A DNA stretch of 64,000 bases from positions 1,058,866 to 1,122,865 of the forward strand of contig JACKAE010000002.1 of assembly GCA_020635205.1 (NCBI GenBank), read 5' to 3'. Below are positions 8,601-16,726 of this stretch, piece by piece. Numbering within the stretch: position 1 is the stretch's first letter; the number at the start of each line of letters is the position of its first letter. This stretch comes from Ignavibacteria bacterium (lineage in GTDB: Bacteria; Bacteroidota; Ignavibacteria; OLB7). Made by a program: the position numbers and the translations under genes. The notes under the pieces are model-generated. The model searched no databases. It saw only the letters and a program-made list of their open reading frames with translations, and was not told the origin of the DNA.

Positions 8601-10433
8601 TTACGGTATACCAACACACGCATAGGCGATCTTGAGTTAAATCTGGGGTATCAAGATCAGAATTTGAGTGGGACGATTCGGATCATGCGACCAATTACCT
8701 CGGAAACCTCTTCAGACAGTGCGCTCGCTTTCGTTACGATCACATCACTTCCTCTCGACCTTGCCTTTGCTTCGCGTGAAGAGCGAATGATTTCAGGACG
8801 ACCAGTCAACATCAAGGCGAAGGCAGATGACCTACCGCTGGCAATTGTTGGTCCTTTTACTACCGGTCTCATCATTCACGATGGCACAGCCAACCTCACA
8901 TTTGATTTGAACGGAACGTATCCGAACATTCGATATACAGGTGGTGGAAAAATTCTTTCGGGGCTGTTAACGGTTGAGAGTACCAACGTTCCCTATTTGG
9001 TGGATGGAAGATTCGAGTTTACCGACAACCGCCTACTTATCCCAGGAATTGTTCTGAAGAATCTCCCCAGTGACTATTCACTTGGTAAGGCTATTGTGAA
9101 CGGCAAAATCATCTTCGATGGATTTGTGCCGGAAGAATTCGATCTGAACATCAGAACCGAATCATCTGGGCTTCTCGTTTTGAGTGATGCTACCCAAGCG
9201 GTGAACGATACGTACTACGGCGACTTGATTATTGCAACGGAAGCTCAAAAGCCACTCCACTTCGGTGGATCGTACGACTGGCCAACTCTTGAGGGGGACA
9301 TCTTGGTTCTATCAAGTGATTTAAAGTATCCCTATCGTGCAACAACCGCTTCGATCGGCGACCGGGTAGAGTTTATCGACTATGAAGAGTGGATTGAACG
9401 AAGTGAGCAAGAATACGGCCCACTACCTTCGGATGAGGAGTTTAAGGATATGGGGGTGAAAACTCCCGATGAGTTGAAGGAAGCCGACACGTCGAAGGGG
9501 GGACTCCGTGCTGATTATGAAGTGATGAAGAAAAGGCTTGATAGTGTTGAAACCAAAAAAGAGGTACGAGGAACGTTTACTGATCGGCTTAAGACATCTC
9601 TTCGCCTTTCACTCGGCGAGGGGGCAAACATTAAAGTAGAAATTGGCCCGCTGCAGGAGTTGACCTTGAACGTTGTGAACGATGGACCGCTCTACTTCAC
9701 AATGTTGGGGGCTGATATGACCTTGAGAGGGAACATTATACTTCAGGAAGGATCGAAGTTGCTCTACTTCAAGACCTTCGATGCAACTGGTGCGATCAAT
9801 TTTGAAGATGACATTCTGAATCCATCAATGGATATTAGTGGAACCTACGAAGGAACCAGGACGACTGATGGAAAATCAGAATCTTATACGGTAACTATCA
9901 GCCTTACCGGAACTCTTGAGGAACTGAACATCAGTTTTTCATACGCTATCAACGGAGTGGCGACTTCAGCCGATGCAACACAGGTTACAGCCAATGCACT
10001 CGCTCTCCTTTTAACTGGACGGCTTAGTTCAGAGTTACGTGACACAAAACTTGAGGAGGTTTTTGTTTCCAACGCACAAGAGGTGAGCAGTGCCGTGTTA
10101 ACACCGATTCTGAACACTCTCTTTAAAGAACTTAACGTTAACGTAAATCTCGGGAATTCGGTCGACCCAAGCCAAGCACAGGTTGAGTTTGTGCAGCAAC
10201 TCGGTAAAATCCTCTTCCGCTACGATGGGCGGGTGAGTGCTCCCGGCAATGGGACAATCTCAGTTGAAGTTCCGATCTCTGTTGTTCTCGATACTGAGAA
10301 ATTCAGCAATCTTGTTCTGGAGCTGCAGCGGGCAGTTGTCGATCAGTTTAACACGACCTCGACGAACTCATCCTCCTCCTCAGAAGGTGATAACGTTTTC
10401 CGCCTTCGCCTACGGTTAAAACACACGTGGTAG
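5694..10433 (+). CDS. tamB: TamB-like translocation and assembly module protein (DUF490)
   Basis: A 1579-residue inner-membrane-anchored protein of the TamB/AsmA-like lipid-transfer class, thought to bridge the periplasm with a beta-groove that carries phospholipids or helps outer-membrane protein assembly. Residues about 9-34 form the N-terminal membrane anchor; the rest is predominantly repetitive beta-sheet sequence (LNLVDLAGNISVDESGLSV style). The C-terminal DUF490 domain occupies about residues 1180-1579 and ends in the expected strand RLRLRLKHTW. An acidic, lysine-rich insertion near residues 1230-1300 interrupts the beta pattern. An in-frame stop at 5676 limits the start. No Omp85 partner (TamA) is adjacent; rfaE1-rfaE2 lie directly upstream, consistent with an envelope role. 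Confidence 0.88.
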   Translation: MQQKIYIIAKALAKFGVLMIALLSFAGAFIVAMTQYPPFRQWTIDEGLHIANNALSGKLSVEDVQGNIITGLTVTGVRLEAADTTFAYIPRISLQYHLNPILRSKTIQASVILHNPEVYLRKAQNGVWNFSQIAKPSTVVDTMPSKPLDWTFEIENLELRDGVIILNDEGSPPYHSEQKKIDFLHSKLRQVNLATSVYISASEQQVDIEHFSFKIDSSDLNLVDLAGNISVDESGLSVNGLRVETEGSFFKINAQMDSISLFNSKPNGDWMNYPFNLTLDANRADMYELRKAIPGLNILGGVASLQLKGEGTFRDINVKQLDLTLQRSVIHATARLLGLDNAENLRIEAELKDSRIYNSDIPLYLVGIPMPDLNYLQEVEIHHLNYSGTNRDLVSVFDISTTVGNVEGGGWLHYEGTPQWKVDLLVEEANPGPVLQDDLYNGSVTARLVAEGVGFDPNQMSTRFRLRAGPARLAERNVGRLWVDGAYGDGGLLTLDTAMVAWGDAGTFNANIGSLEALQQELQKIREGKGGTNFVERVSLAQQDADIFDGLPSLRAKGWYDMRDPSQPKYKGEVETDRLNLAEITLDPEQTTRLGLTFSVEGSGIELDKVVGKAQLAVFDAVLPDETIIGPFNAEVMLALEGDDRILQLKSDVMDAYLNGSWRFSTLFPTLSAGIQKLVSYVSRKGNYNNEMDMDFLTSDDREIEPIIASYEFIPKDLSLLQAFIPNVTIEMDATLKGSISGTTQLLGITARGEIRRFHYQAGDQDIRFGGTNVDAEVRNISSGSMDDLLDAEIKMTNDSLIRIGDLDIALPRLDMAFRDGELSANGAALIDNTYSIALDGKLNVLDERGYAVVMDTLFIGWSRGLQWRNADPVRFTLGSDGVAIESFRLYREGAELFSITGRLENFSEFRNLRLSVAGTSLRSLQPLIQDQRTLEMVETLSGNLEEAEVLLNGSLEEPTIEAFLNIDDLRYTNTRIGDLELNLGYQDQNLSGTIRIMRPITSETSSDSALAFVTITSLPLDLAFASREERMISGRPVNIKAKADDLPLAIVGPFTTGLIIHDGTANLTFDLNGTYPNIRYTGGGKILSGLLTVESTNVPYLVDGRFEFTDNRLLIPGIVLKNLPSDYSLGKAIVNGKIIFDGFVPEEFDLNIRTESSGLLVLSDATQAVNDTYYGDLIIATEAQKPLHFGGSYDWPTLEGDILVLSSDLKYPYRATTASIGDRVEFIDYEEWIERSEQEYGPLPSDEEFKDMGVKTPDELKEADTSKGGLRADYEVMKKRLDSVETKKEVRGTFTDRLKTSLRLSLGEGANIKVEIGPLQELTLNVVNDGPLYFTMLGADMTLRGNIILQEGSKLLYFKTFDATGAINFEDDILNPSMDISGTYEGTRTTDGKSESYTVTISLTGTLEELNISFSYAINGVATSADATQVTANALALLLTGRLSSELRDTKLEEVFVSNAQEVSSAVLTPILNTLFKELNVNVNLGNSVDPSQAQVEFVQQLGKILFRYDGRVSAPGNGTISVEVPISVVLDTEKFSNLVLELQRAVVDQFNTTSTNSSSSSEGDNVFRLRLRLKHTW

Positions 10434-10443
10434 GGAGAGGGGG

Positions 10444-10476
10444 CAAATTCAAAATTCAAAAGGCAAAATTCAAAAG
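10444..10476. repeat. AATTCAAAA-type dispersed repeat, copy 1
   Basis: Reads as AATTCAAAATTC followed by AAAAGGCAAAATTCAAAA. Near-identical copies are at 19460-19491 and, more diverged, 40031-40060. It begins 11 bases after the tamB stop. Confidence 0.8.
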
Positions 10477-10501
10477 TAGAGGAGTTGGGTTTTGCTTCTC
10501 T

Positions 10502-10683
10502 TAGGACTTACGTTGAGAGGTCTAAATTTTATCGACTCAGATTACAACTGAAAAGAAAACGGCTTCAAGCCGTTTCTTGAGTGTCTTTCACGTTAATTTC
10601 CCCGACTCAACGTCGAGGGCGAATGAAAGTTCCTATCACATCTGACCTGATGGCATCACAGTCAGGATTTTGCGTAAGTCCTA
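10502..10683. mobile_element. Small MITE-like element with TA flanks
   Basis: Perfect 9-bp terminal inverted repeats GGACTTACG (10504-10512) and CGTAAGTCC (10673-10681) are flanked by TA on each side (10502-10503 and 10682-10683), the target duplication typical of IS630/Tc1-mariner elements. The roughly 180-bp interior has no gene but contains a perfect hairpin (AAACGGCTT/AAGCCGTTT near 10556-10575) and a segment repeated at 54436-54483. A transposase source is not in the window. Confidence 0.55.
10603..10650 (+). repeat. Dispersed 48-bp repeat, copy 1
   Basis: About 48 bases matching the reverse complement of 54436-54483, including a perfect 17-base core (CAGATGTGATAGGAACT on the minus strand) and a shared GTCGAGGG block. 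It is inside the MITE-like element. Confidence 0.6.
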
Positions 10684-10787
10684 TTCCTTTCGGTTATTGA
10701 GCTTCCTGCTGCTCAAACTTCCACAGACAACCTGAGTGCTGGTACAATCAGGATGACAGCCTTGTTGCTCTCTACTCTTTCTCGACC

Positions 10788-11072
10788 TGTCACTCTGAGC
10801 ACAACGAAGTGAAGCGAAGAGTCTCACAGGAAGAGGAGAGGCAGTGGTAAGCCAGAGCCTGACGTTGAGTTTTCTTATCTGCTGAGATACTTCGGTAGCC
10901 CTCAGGCTGCCTGTCAAGTCATTCTCTCTGATTCTTCAGTTGTCACTCTGAGCGGAGCCGAAGGCAGAGCGAAGAGTCTCGCAGGAAGAGGAGAGGCAGT
11001 GATAAGCGAGAGACTGATGTCGAGTTTTCTTATCCGATGGGATCCTTCGGCAGCTCTCAGAATAGCAGTCCC
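10788..11072. repeat. Two tandem copies of a TCACTCTGAGC-type intergenic repeat
   Basis: Copies begin TGTCACTCTGAGC at 10788 and 10941, a 153-base period. They share GAAGAGTCTC, CAGGAAGAGGAGAGGCAGTG and GAGTTTTCTTATC. The second ends in GGATCCTTCGGC, the partner arm often seen in CTGAGCGAAG...CTTCGG repeats of environmental bacterial genomes. A third partial start (TGTCACTCT) is at 11095. Confidence 0.75.
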
Positions 11073-11265
11073 GGCTACTCTACCATTTCCCGGCTGTCAC
11101 TCTATCAGACCTTTCACCTCTGCTATAACCCTCATTGTTCTTCCACAGTAGGGGTGAAGTACCAGAGTTCCCACCGAAAGAAAATTTGAATTTGATCTCG
11201 ACTTCTTCCATTTTTGCCACACAACACCGTGACGAACGGACACGCTTCACGATATAAGGTGCGGT

Positions 11266-12399
11266 ATGAGTCTTACAATAGTTCCTGTCAAAGCAGCTTC
11301 CGAGCGAAAACAATTCATTACGATGGTCTGGGATCTCTATCGAGATGACCCCAACTGGGTTCCGCCACTGATAGCCGACAGGAAAAAACTTCTGGATCCG
11401 GAGAGAAATCCTTTCTGGAGCCATGCAGAAATCGAGATGTTTTTAGCCAAACGTGACGGAAAAATTGTCGGACGCATTGCCGCAATCGTCAACTGGGCAC
11501 ATAATCAAGTCCACAACGACAAAGTGGGCTTTTTTGGTTTTTTTGAATCAGAAAACAAGGTTTCTACTGCTCACGCACTATTTGCGGCTGCGGCTGAGTG
11601 GCTTGCTGATCGGGATATAGAGGTGATGCGGGGGCCTGTCAATCCGTCAATCAACGATGAGGCCGGTCTACTTGTGGATGGTTTTGATGACCCCCCACAA
11701 ATCTTAATGACATATAACCCCGAATATTACGCGACGTTAATCGAATCGTATGGCTTTACAAAAGTGAAGGATCTCTACGCTTGGAAATTGACTCCCGATT
11801 TTCTCTCTCCAAAACTTGAGCGGGTTCAAAAAGCTGTACGTGAACGGGAGAACGTGACCATCAGAACCTTTCGATTCAGTCCAAAATCAGCTTTTCAACA
11901 AGATATTGAGATCCTTCGAGATATCTACAACACTGCTTGGGAACCGAACTGGGGGGCTGTGAAGATGAACCGAGATGAATTCAACGCACTGGCTGCTGAC
12001 CTAAAGCCTGTAGCTGCAAAAGACATAGTACTGATTGCAGAATCGAGCAATCGTCCAGTCGGTTTTGCCTTAGCACTTCCTGACATCAATCAGGCGTTGA
12101 TACAGAACAGATCGGGGGGGATGGTTGGTGCTTTATGGCACTTGTTAACAGGTAAAAAGCGGATTAAGCGGGGACGAATCATTGTTTTAGGAGTAGTTCC
12201 CCCTTTTCAGCGGCGCGGAATTGATGCTGCCCTTTATTACGAAATCGGACAACGGATGGTTGTAGACCATAAATATACCGAGGCGGAGGCTTCGTGGGTT
12301 CTGGAAGATAATGAAATGATGAACCGAGCAGCCCGGATGATGAAGGGAGAAATCTACAAAACCTACCGACTCTACGACAAAACGATTAAAGAGAATTAA
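11266..12399 (+). CDS. GNAT-superfamily N-acetyltransferase-like protein, function unknown
   Basis: A 377-residue protein of a conserved family in Bacteroidota and Planctomycetota with a GNAT fold but no known substrate. The N-terminal half (FITMVWDLYRDDPNWVPP, then GRIAAIVNWAHN and GFFGFFE) is characteristic of the family; the C-terminal half has the acetyl-CoA strand and loop IIVLGVVPPFQRRGIDAAL (about residues 304-322), which keeps the Q/R-x-x-G part of the pyrophosphate loop. The family is sometimes found near lipid synthesis genes; here a fatty-acid hydroxylase gene lies 3 kb away, which is only suggestive. No signal peptide. Confidence 0.8.
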   Translation: MSLTIVPVKAASERKQFITMVWDLYRDDPNWVPPLIADRKKLLDPERNPFWSHAEIEMFLAKRDGKIVGRIAAIVNWAHNQVHNDKVGFFGFFESENKVSTAHALFAAAAEWLADRDIEVMRGPVNPSINDEAGLLVDGFDDPPQILMTYNPEYYATLIESYGFTKVKDLYAWKLTPDFLSPKLERVQKAVRERENVTIRTFRFSPKSAFQQDIEILRDIYNTAWEPNWGAVKMNRDEFNALAADLKPVAAKDIVLIAESSNRPVGFALALPDINQALIQNRSGGMVGALWHLLTGKKRIKRGRIIVLGVVPPFQRRGIDAALYYEIGQRMVVDHKYTEAEASWVLEDNEMMNRAARMMKGEIYKTYRLYDKTIKEN

Positions 12400-12522
12400 G
12401 GTTCCACAAGGCACGTTCGGCATACATTTGGTCGTTATGCAGACCCGTGAGGGGAAGAGAACCCTATCACGGAACTCCCGCGAAGGCTGGGAGGGTATGT
12501 TGAACAACTCAGAGAGGTAATC

Positions 12523-13443
12523 TTGAGTACTTTGTGGAAAAAAGCTTCGGCACGACGTGCGACCCGTATTTGGGCAATAGTTGTTGCTGGAGTAATCGGC
12601 ATATTTGCTCTCTCAGCAGATATGCTCCAGACTGCTGAGGCAACGTCACAAACGGATGAAGAGGGGAGACAACCATCTCCAGAGGCTGAAGCTTCCGTTA
12701 ACCTTGACTCACTTTATTCTGCCAAGGCAGCCGACAACGGGGTAGGTGACAGCAGTTTTGTTGCACCTGTTGACCCCGGCCAAACAATAGAAGGTCACGT
12801 CAGTTGGTATGGTTCCCGCTTTCACGGTCGCAAGACTGCAAATGGTGAGCGGTTCAATATGAACGATATGACTGCCGCACACAAAAAACTTCCTTTTAAC
12901 TCTATTGTTCGCGTTGTCGACACTAAAACCGGCAAAGCAGTGCTCGTGCGAATTAACGACCGCGGGCCATACGTTGGAAGCCGTGTTCTGGACTTGTCGC
13001 GCGAAGCCGCTACCCGACTTGGAATCAGAGGCCGTGGAACTGCCAATGGGCGCTTGGAGGTATTCGTTGACGAAGAGCGTGTAGTAGAGAGCGAGCAGGG
13101 GAAGAAGAGTCTTCGTTTCGTTACCTTCGATGCTGATGTAAAGGGAGCGAAGCCGACCGGATGGTCAGTGAACGTGATGGTGAGCAGCAGCTTTAGTGAA
13201 GCTCTGAACGTACACAATCGTTTGGTTGAGCAGTATGACCAAGTCTTTTTGTCGAGGGTAATTGAGGGGGGAGAAACAAACTGGTATGTTCTCGTTGGCT
13301 TGCAGAGTGAGGAACACCTTGCCCGCGATTTCCAGTTGGAGTTGGCAGAAACATTTTCTGAATCTTCAGTAGTCCGTTTCGACAACGGGTTGCCTCGGAA
13401 AGAATCATCGCCAACCTTTGCTTCAAGTTCGAGCGAAGCATAA
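12523..13443 (+). CDS. rlpA: RlpA-family septal ring lytic transglycosylase with SPOR domain
   Basis: Cleaves or binds peptidoglycan at division sites. The 306-residue protein has an N-terminal membrane/signal segment (residues 15-32), a double-psi beta-barrel at about 91-168 (GHVSWYGSRFHGRKTANGE ... VRINDRGPYVGSR, with catalytic Asp146 in INDRGPY), and a C-terminal SPOR-like domain at about 213-295 (WSVNVMVSSSFSEALNV ... WYVLVGLQSEEHLARDFQ), which targets denuded septal glycan. The start is a TTG preceded by AGAGAGGT six bases upstream; no ATG fits. A strong terminator follows. Confidence 0.9.
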   Translation: MSTLWKKASARRATRIWAIVVAGVIGIFALSADMLQTAEATSQTDEEGRQPSPEAEASVNLDSLYSAKAADNGVGDSSFVAPVDPGQTIEGHVSWYGSRFHGRKTANGERFNMNDMTAAHKKLPFNSIVRVVDTKTGKAVLVRINDRGPYVGSRVLDLSREAATRLGIRGRGTANGRLEVFVDEERVVESEQGKKSLRFVTFDADVKGAKPTGWSVNVMVSSSFSEALNVHNRLVEQYDQVFLSRVIEGGETNWYVLVGLQSEEHLARDFQLELAETFSESSVVRFDNGLPRKESSPTFASSSSEA

Positions 13444-13487
13444 TCACGGTTAGTGAGCTTTCCCAAACTGAGGAAATACTTTTAAAG

Positions 13488-13526
13488 GAAGCCCCTCTCG
13501 GATTTACCGAGAGGGGCTTCTGTTTT
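13488..13526. terminator. Bidirectional terminator between rlpA and the GNAT/CNBD gene
   Basis: Perfect 13-bp stem: GAAGCCCCTCTCG (13488-13500) and CGAGAGGGGCTTC (13508-13520), followed by TGTTTT on the plus strand and preceded by TTTAAAGG. It lies between two converging genes. Confidence 0.9.
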
Positions 13527-13572
13527 CATAAGGATACTTGCTTGCTCGAGCCGAGCATTGCCTCCCCGAGGA

Positions 13573-15162
13573 TTACCTGTTCAGCAGGCTCAGATTGAGT
13601 AGTTCATCTCCTAACTGGTGTGTAAGGTTGCGGTAGATTACCGTCCCAATGTCTGGGCGGAGCCGCGAGAGGCTTTCGAAATCATTTCGCTGAATTGTGA
13701 TGAGCGTAATATCTGTCAGGGCAACCGATGTTGTTCTGTGTATTGACTGCGACAGCGTTGAGATCGAAGCAACTGTTTTTCCTTCACTACTATGTGTGCG
13801 GGCAGTTCCACTCCTCATCTCCTCTACGGTTCCATCAAGAATTATGTAGAACGCATTGCTCTCATCCCCTTCGCTGAAGAGTACGTCTCCCTGCTTGAAT
13901 CGATCAACTGTGCAGTAGGAGGCAAGCCGACGTTGTTGTTCAAGGTTCAAGCCGTTAAAAATATCTTGCCGACTGATTGCCTCGATAATTTGGGTTGGCA
14001 CGGTTTGCGATGCAAAACTTCTCACGACAATATCACCAACTGGTTCAGCTTCGGGAATAAGAATATCCTGGCTTGTGTCGAGCGGAACGAATATCCGCAC
14101 CATCTTCAGAATGTCGAGGCGTTCCACTTCGTTGAAGACCATTGCCGGAATGTAGGCGGCGGGAAGAAATCCTAACTCCAACAACGTCCTCTGCATTCTG
14201 GGTGCGTATGCACTGACGTTGATGTCTACATAGCAGCTTCCCAGTTCGTTCTCGGCAATTCTCACGAACTCACTCAGTAGGGGGTAGATTACTTCGTCGT
14301 TGAGGGCGATTAACTCGAATATCCGGGCATCTTTGTCAACGTGATCGACAGTGTAGCCGATGGCTCCAACCAGAACGTCACCTTGCCTTGCAAGGATGTA
14401 ATGCGAGTCGGTTGCTTGCAGTTTGAAGACTCCGTAGTGTAGCCGGAGTGCGCCGAAGACTTGGCGGTGTCGTGTACGCCCCCGCGCAATTCGAAGCAAG
14501 TCGGCGTAGCCATCGCTTGTCATTGTCGACATCGTTAAATCCTCACCGGCTGGATAGGGCGAAGCTGTGTCGTCAACAATGGCGTAGGGGTGGATGCCAC
14601 AATTCTTCATCGATTGATTTGCAAGTTGCCAAGCCTCAGGAATGATATGGGGATGGTTGCGCCGGAGTTCTAATGCAGGGCCAAAGTGCCGTGCAAGTAG
14701 GATAACGTTTTCGCGGTTTCTGTTCGCAATTTTGGAGGGAAGATATCCAACAACAGAGAAGTCGTGAGAGACGGCAATTTTAGTCGAACGAGGGTGAACA
14801 ATCCGCGCGTCGACGATGCCAACGTGGATGCGATCTTTTACGTGCTCAACACGCCCTTCCATCAACCTGTTCCCAAGCCCCATTCCTCGGGCGTCTGGGT
14901 GAACCACAAGCCGTCCGAACTCAGCTGTGAGGTCGCTGTAAGCACCCCGTTCTTCCAGTACAGAAGCTGTTCCATATATCCGTCCACTTTCAGGGTCTTC
15001 GGCAACAATCATCACCGTATCGTCGGCGTAAATGAGCTTCCGAATCTGCTCTGGGTCGTAGAACTTTTTGTAAGGATAGTCTTCCCCGTACACTTCGTGA
15101 AATAATTCACTGATGCTCTCGGCATCTTTCGACACTGCCTCTCTAATGATTGTCTCTGCCAT
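13573..15162 (-). CDS. Tandem GNAT acetyltransferase fused to a C-terminal cyclic-nucleotide-binding-like domain
   Basis: From the ATG at 15162 (AAGAGGTT before it) the protein has 529 residues. Residues about 1-150 are a GNAT domain with the acetyl-CoA loop HPDARGMGLGNRLM (89-102). Residues about 230-360 look like a second, degenerate GNAT domain (YILARQGDVLVGAIGYTVD ... LLELGFLPAAYIPAMVF) without the RxxGxG loop. Residues about 395-515 are a cNMP-binding-like jelly roll (FKQGDVLFSEGDESNAFYII). The phosphate-binding cassette is odd: the usual FGE-AL is replaced by VASISTL, though an arginine remains in HRTTSV. By analogy with mycobacterial PatA it could be a ligand-gated protein acetyltransferase, but the domain order is reversed. 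Confidence 0.85.
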   Translation of the reverse strand: MAETIIREAVSKDAESISELFHEVYGEDYPYKKFYDPEQIRKLIYADDTVMIVAEDPESGRIYGTASVLEERGAYSDLTAEFGRLVVHPDARGMGLGNRLMEGRVEHVKDRIHVGIVDARIVHPRSTKIAVSHDFSVVGYLPSKIANRNRENVILLARHFGPALELRRNHPHIIPEAWQLANQSMKNCGIHPYAIVDDTASPYPAGEDLTMSTMTSDGYADLLRIARGRTRHRQVFGALRLHYGVFKLQATDSHYILARQGDVLVGAIGYTVDHVDKDARIFELIALNDEVIYPLLSEFVRIAENELGSCYVDINVSAYAPRMQRTLLELGFLPAAYIPAMVFNEVERLDILKMVRIFVPLDTSQDILIPEAEPVGDIVVRSFASQTVPTQIIEAISRQDIFNGLNLEQQRRLASYCTVDRFKQGDVLFSEGDESNAFYIILDGTVEEMRSGTARTHSSEGKTVASISTLSQSIHRTTSVALTDITLITIQRNDFESLSRLRPDIGTVIYRNLTHQLGDELLNLSLLNR

Positions 15163-15357
15163 AACCTCTTTAAGTTGTTGAGATTTGATTCTGAGCACTG
15201 ACTCACAATCCAACGAAGATAGAAACTATCTGGGGCAATTCTGTTCTCTGGCGTCAAGTTGTTCCAAGGTGGAGAAAAGCAGGAGAATGATTGTAGAGGG
15301 AGACAATCCTTTGTAATTTACTGGCTAATGTATCTACAACAATGACTATGAAATACC

Positions 15358-15990
15358 ATGGCACGTCGTTTTGTTTCTAATCAGGATGAGACTGTACGAA
15401 TGTTCGACAGTAACTTCATGGAGTTCTTCTCGCACATTCATCCATCAACGCCAGTTGTCTTCTTCTTACCGGTTGTTATCTGGATGATCTGGCTTTCTGC
15501 CGCGGTCAACGAACTGTCGGCAATCACAATTGTCGGTCTCTTCTTTCTCGGTCTCTTTTTCTGGACCTTTATCGAGTATGTTCTCCACCGCTTTGTCTTC
15601 CACTATCAGCCGAAGACAAAATGGGGAGGACGGCTGCACTTTATCTTGCACGGCGTCCACCACGACTACCCGCAAGATTCAACTCGGCTTGTGATGACAC
15701 CATCAGTCAGCCTTCCGTTAGCTGCCTTCTTTTACGGCGTCTTCTGGTTGGCCTTCGGGTTTGAACATGTGAATGGCATCTTCGCCGGCATGGCTTTCGG
15801 CTACATGTGCTACGATATTATCCACTACGCTACGCACCACTTCAAAATGAATAAGGGGATTGGTAAGTGGCTGCGCCAGTATCACATGCGTCACCACTAC
15901 CAAGATGACGCAACCAAATATGGCGTAAGCGTCCCAATCTGGGACTACGTCTTCGGCACAGTTGAAAGGAAGAAGAGAGATAACGGTTAA
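15358..15990 (+). CDS. Fatty-acid/sterol hydroxylase superfamily membrane protein
   Basis: A 210-residue integral membrane di-iron enzyme of the fatty-acid hydroxylase superfamily, closest by pattern to fatty-acid 2-hydroxylases that act on sphingolipid or ceramide acyl chains. The histidine clusters are complete: HRFVFH (residues 80-85), HGVHHDYP (97-104), HYATHH (155-160) and HMRHHY (176-181). Hydrophobic segments lie at about 31-50, 55-76 and 117-145. An alternative start at the Met of MFDSNF (residue 14) would remove the hydrophilic lead. Sphingolipids are common in Bacteroidota, which supports the guess about substrate. Confidence 0.88.
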   Translation: MARRFVSNQDETVRMFDSNFMEFFSHIHPSTPVVFFLPVVIWMIWLSAAVNELSAITIVGLFFLGLFFWTFIEYVLHRFVFHYQPKTKWGGRLHFILHGVHHDYPQDSTRLVMTPSVSLPLAAFFYGVFWLAFGFEHVNGIFAGMAFGYMCYDIIHYATHHFKMNKGIGKWLRQYHMRHHYQDDATKYGVSVPIWDYVFGTVERKKRDNG

Positions 15991-16036
15991 GAGGATTTAG
16001 TTCTCAATCGCTTGCTGAGAGCAGCCATAAAATAGA

Positions 16037-16080
16037 AGTGGGCATACTGTTGGGAACAACGGTATGCCCACTATCTTTTA
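16037..16080. terminator. Bidirectional terminator between hydroxylase and EVE genes
   Basis: A 16-bp stem with one wobble pair, AGTGGGCATACTGTTG (16037-16052) and CAACGGTATGCCCACT (16057-16072), closes a GGAA tetraloop and is followed by ATCTTTTA. The flanking genes converge on it. Confidence 0.9.
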
Positions 16081-16084
16081 CGAT

Positions 16085-16549
16085 CTACGACCTCAACGAC
16101 ATTACCGTTCTCCACTCCTCTTCTGTCACTGGCTGCACAGAAAGTCTTGACCCACGTTGTGTTACCACCATCTTCTCAAGTCCGGGTGTCTCCTTCAGTT
16201 CACTTAGGGGGATCATCTCATTGAATTTGCTGACAAACTTTACATCCACCATTAACCAACGTGGATCATCCGGGGAAGACTTCGGATCGAAGTGATCTTC
16301 ATCGGGGTCAAACTGTGTGTGGTCGGGATAGCCTGATTTCGTGACAGTCATTACTCCGACAATGCCGGGTGGTTCTGTACTTGAATGGTAGAAGAAGGCA
16401 AGGTCGCCCGGCTTCATATCATCCCGCATGAAGTTTCGCACCTGATAGTTTCGGACACCGTCCCAAAACGTTTTCTTCTCCCGTTGTAGATCATCAATTG
16501 AATAACAATCTGGCTCTGATTTCATGAGCCAGTAACGTTGCGCTGCCAT
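16085..16549 (-). CDS. EVE-domain protein
   Basis: A 154-residue single-domain protein of the EVE family (PUA-like fold, related to eukaryotic THYN1), thought to bind modified nucleobases. Recognised from YWLMKSEPDCYSIDDL at the start, WDGVRNYQVRNFMRDDM, the GDLAFFYHSS strand and DPRWLMVDVKFV. Length is full for the family. It lies alone, convergent with the hydroxylase gene and upstream of another reverse-strand gene at 16727. Confidence 0.9.
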   Translation of the reverse strand: MAAQRYWLMKSEPDCYSIDDLQREKKTFWDGVRNYQVRNFMRDDMKPGDLAFFYHSSTEPPGIVGVMTVTKSGYPDHTQFDPDEDHFDPKSSPDDPRWLMVDVKFVSKFNEMIPLSELKETPGLEKMVVTQRGSRLSVQPVTEEEWRTVMSLRS

Positions 16550-16726
16550 AGGTTGCTCCGGTTTTCTTTGGTTACACTGGGGGCGATGACTCAGGGGGAG
16601 CTTAAGAGGGGAAAGAGTGTTTTAGGATATGTGATCGGCGATCAAGAAGTTATAGCAGGGTGGCGATGGCTCGGATCGTGATGTATGTTCCTCACTCCCC
16701 AACGTAGCCAACTGCTAACAGGGTTA

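Larger units (their letters stand above)
10434..11265. other. Repeat-rich intergenic region without a recognisable gene
   Basis: The 832 bases hold, in order, a TTCAAAA-type repeat, a short TA-flanked inverted-repeat element and two degenerate tandem copies of a TCACTCTGAGC repeat. The only open frames are short and composed of the repeats. The region is likely a landing site for repeats and not coding. Confidence 0.75.

Noticed and set aside
10681..10917. 78-residue minus-strand frame in the repeat-rich gap
   Set aside because: It crosses a TCACTCTGAGC repeat and the edge of the MITE-like element, with no family resemblance.
12822..13466. 214-residue antisense frame over rlpA
   Set aside because: Fully antisense to rlpA and rich in Ser, Thr and Arg as expected of a shadow.
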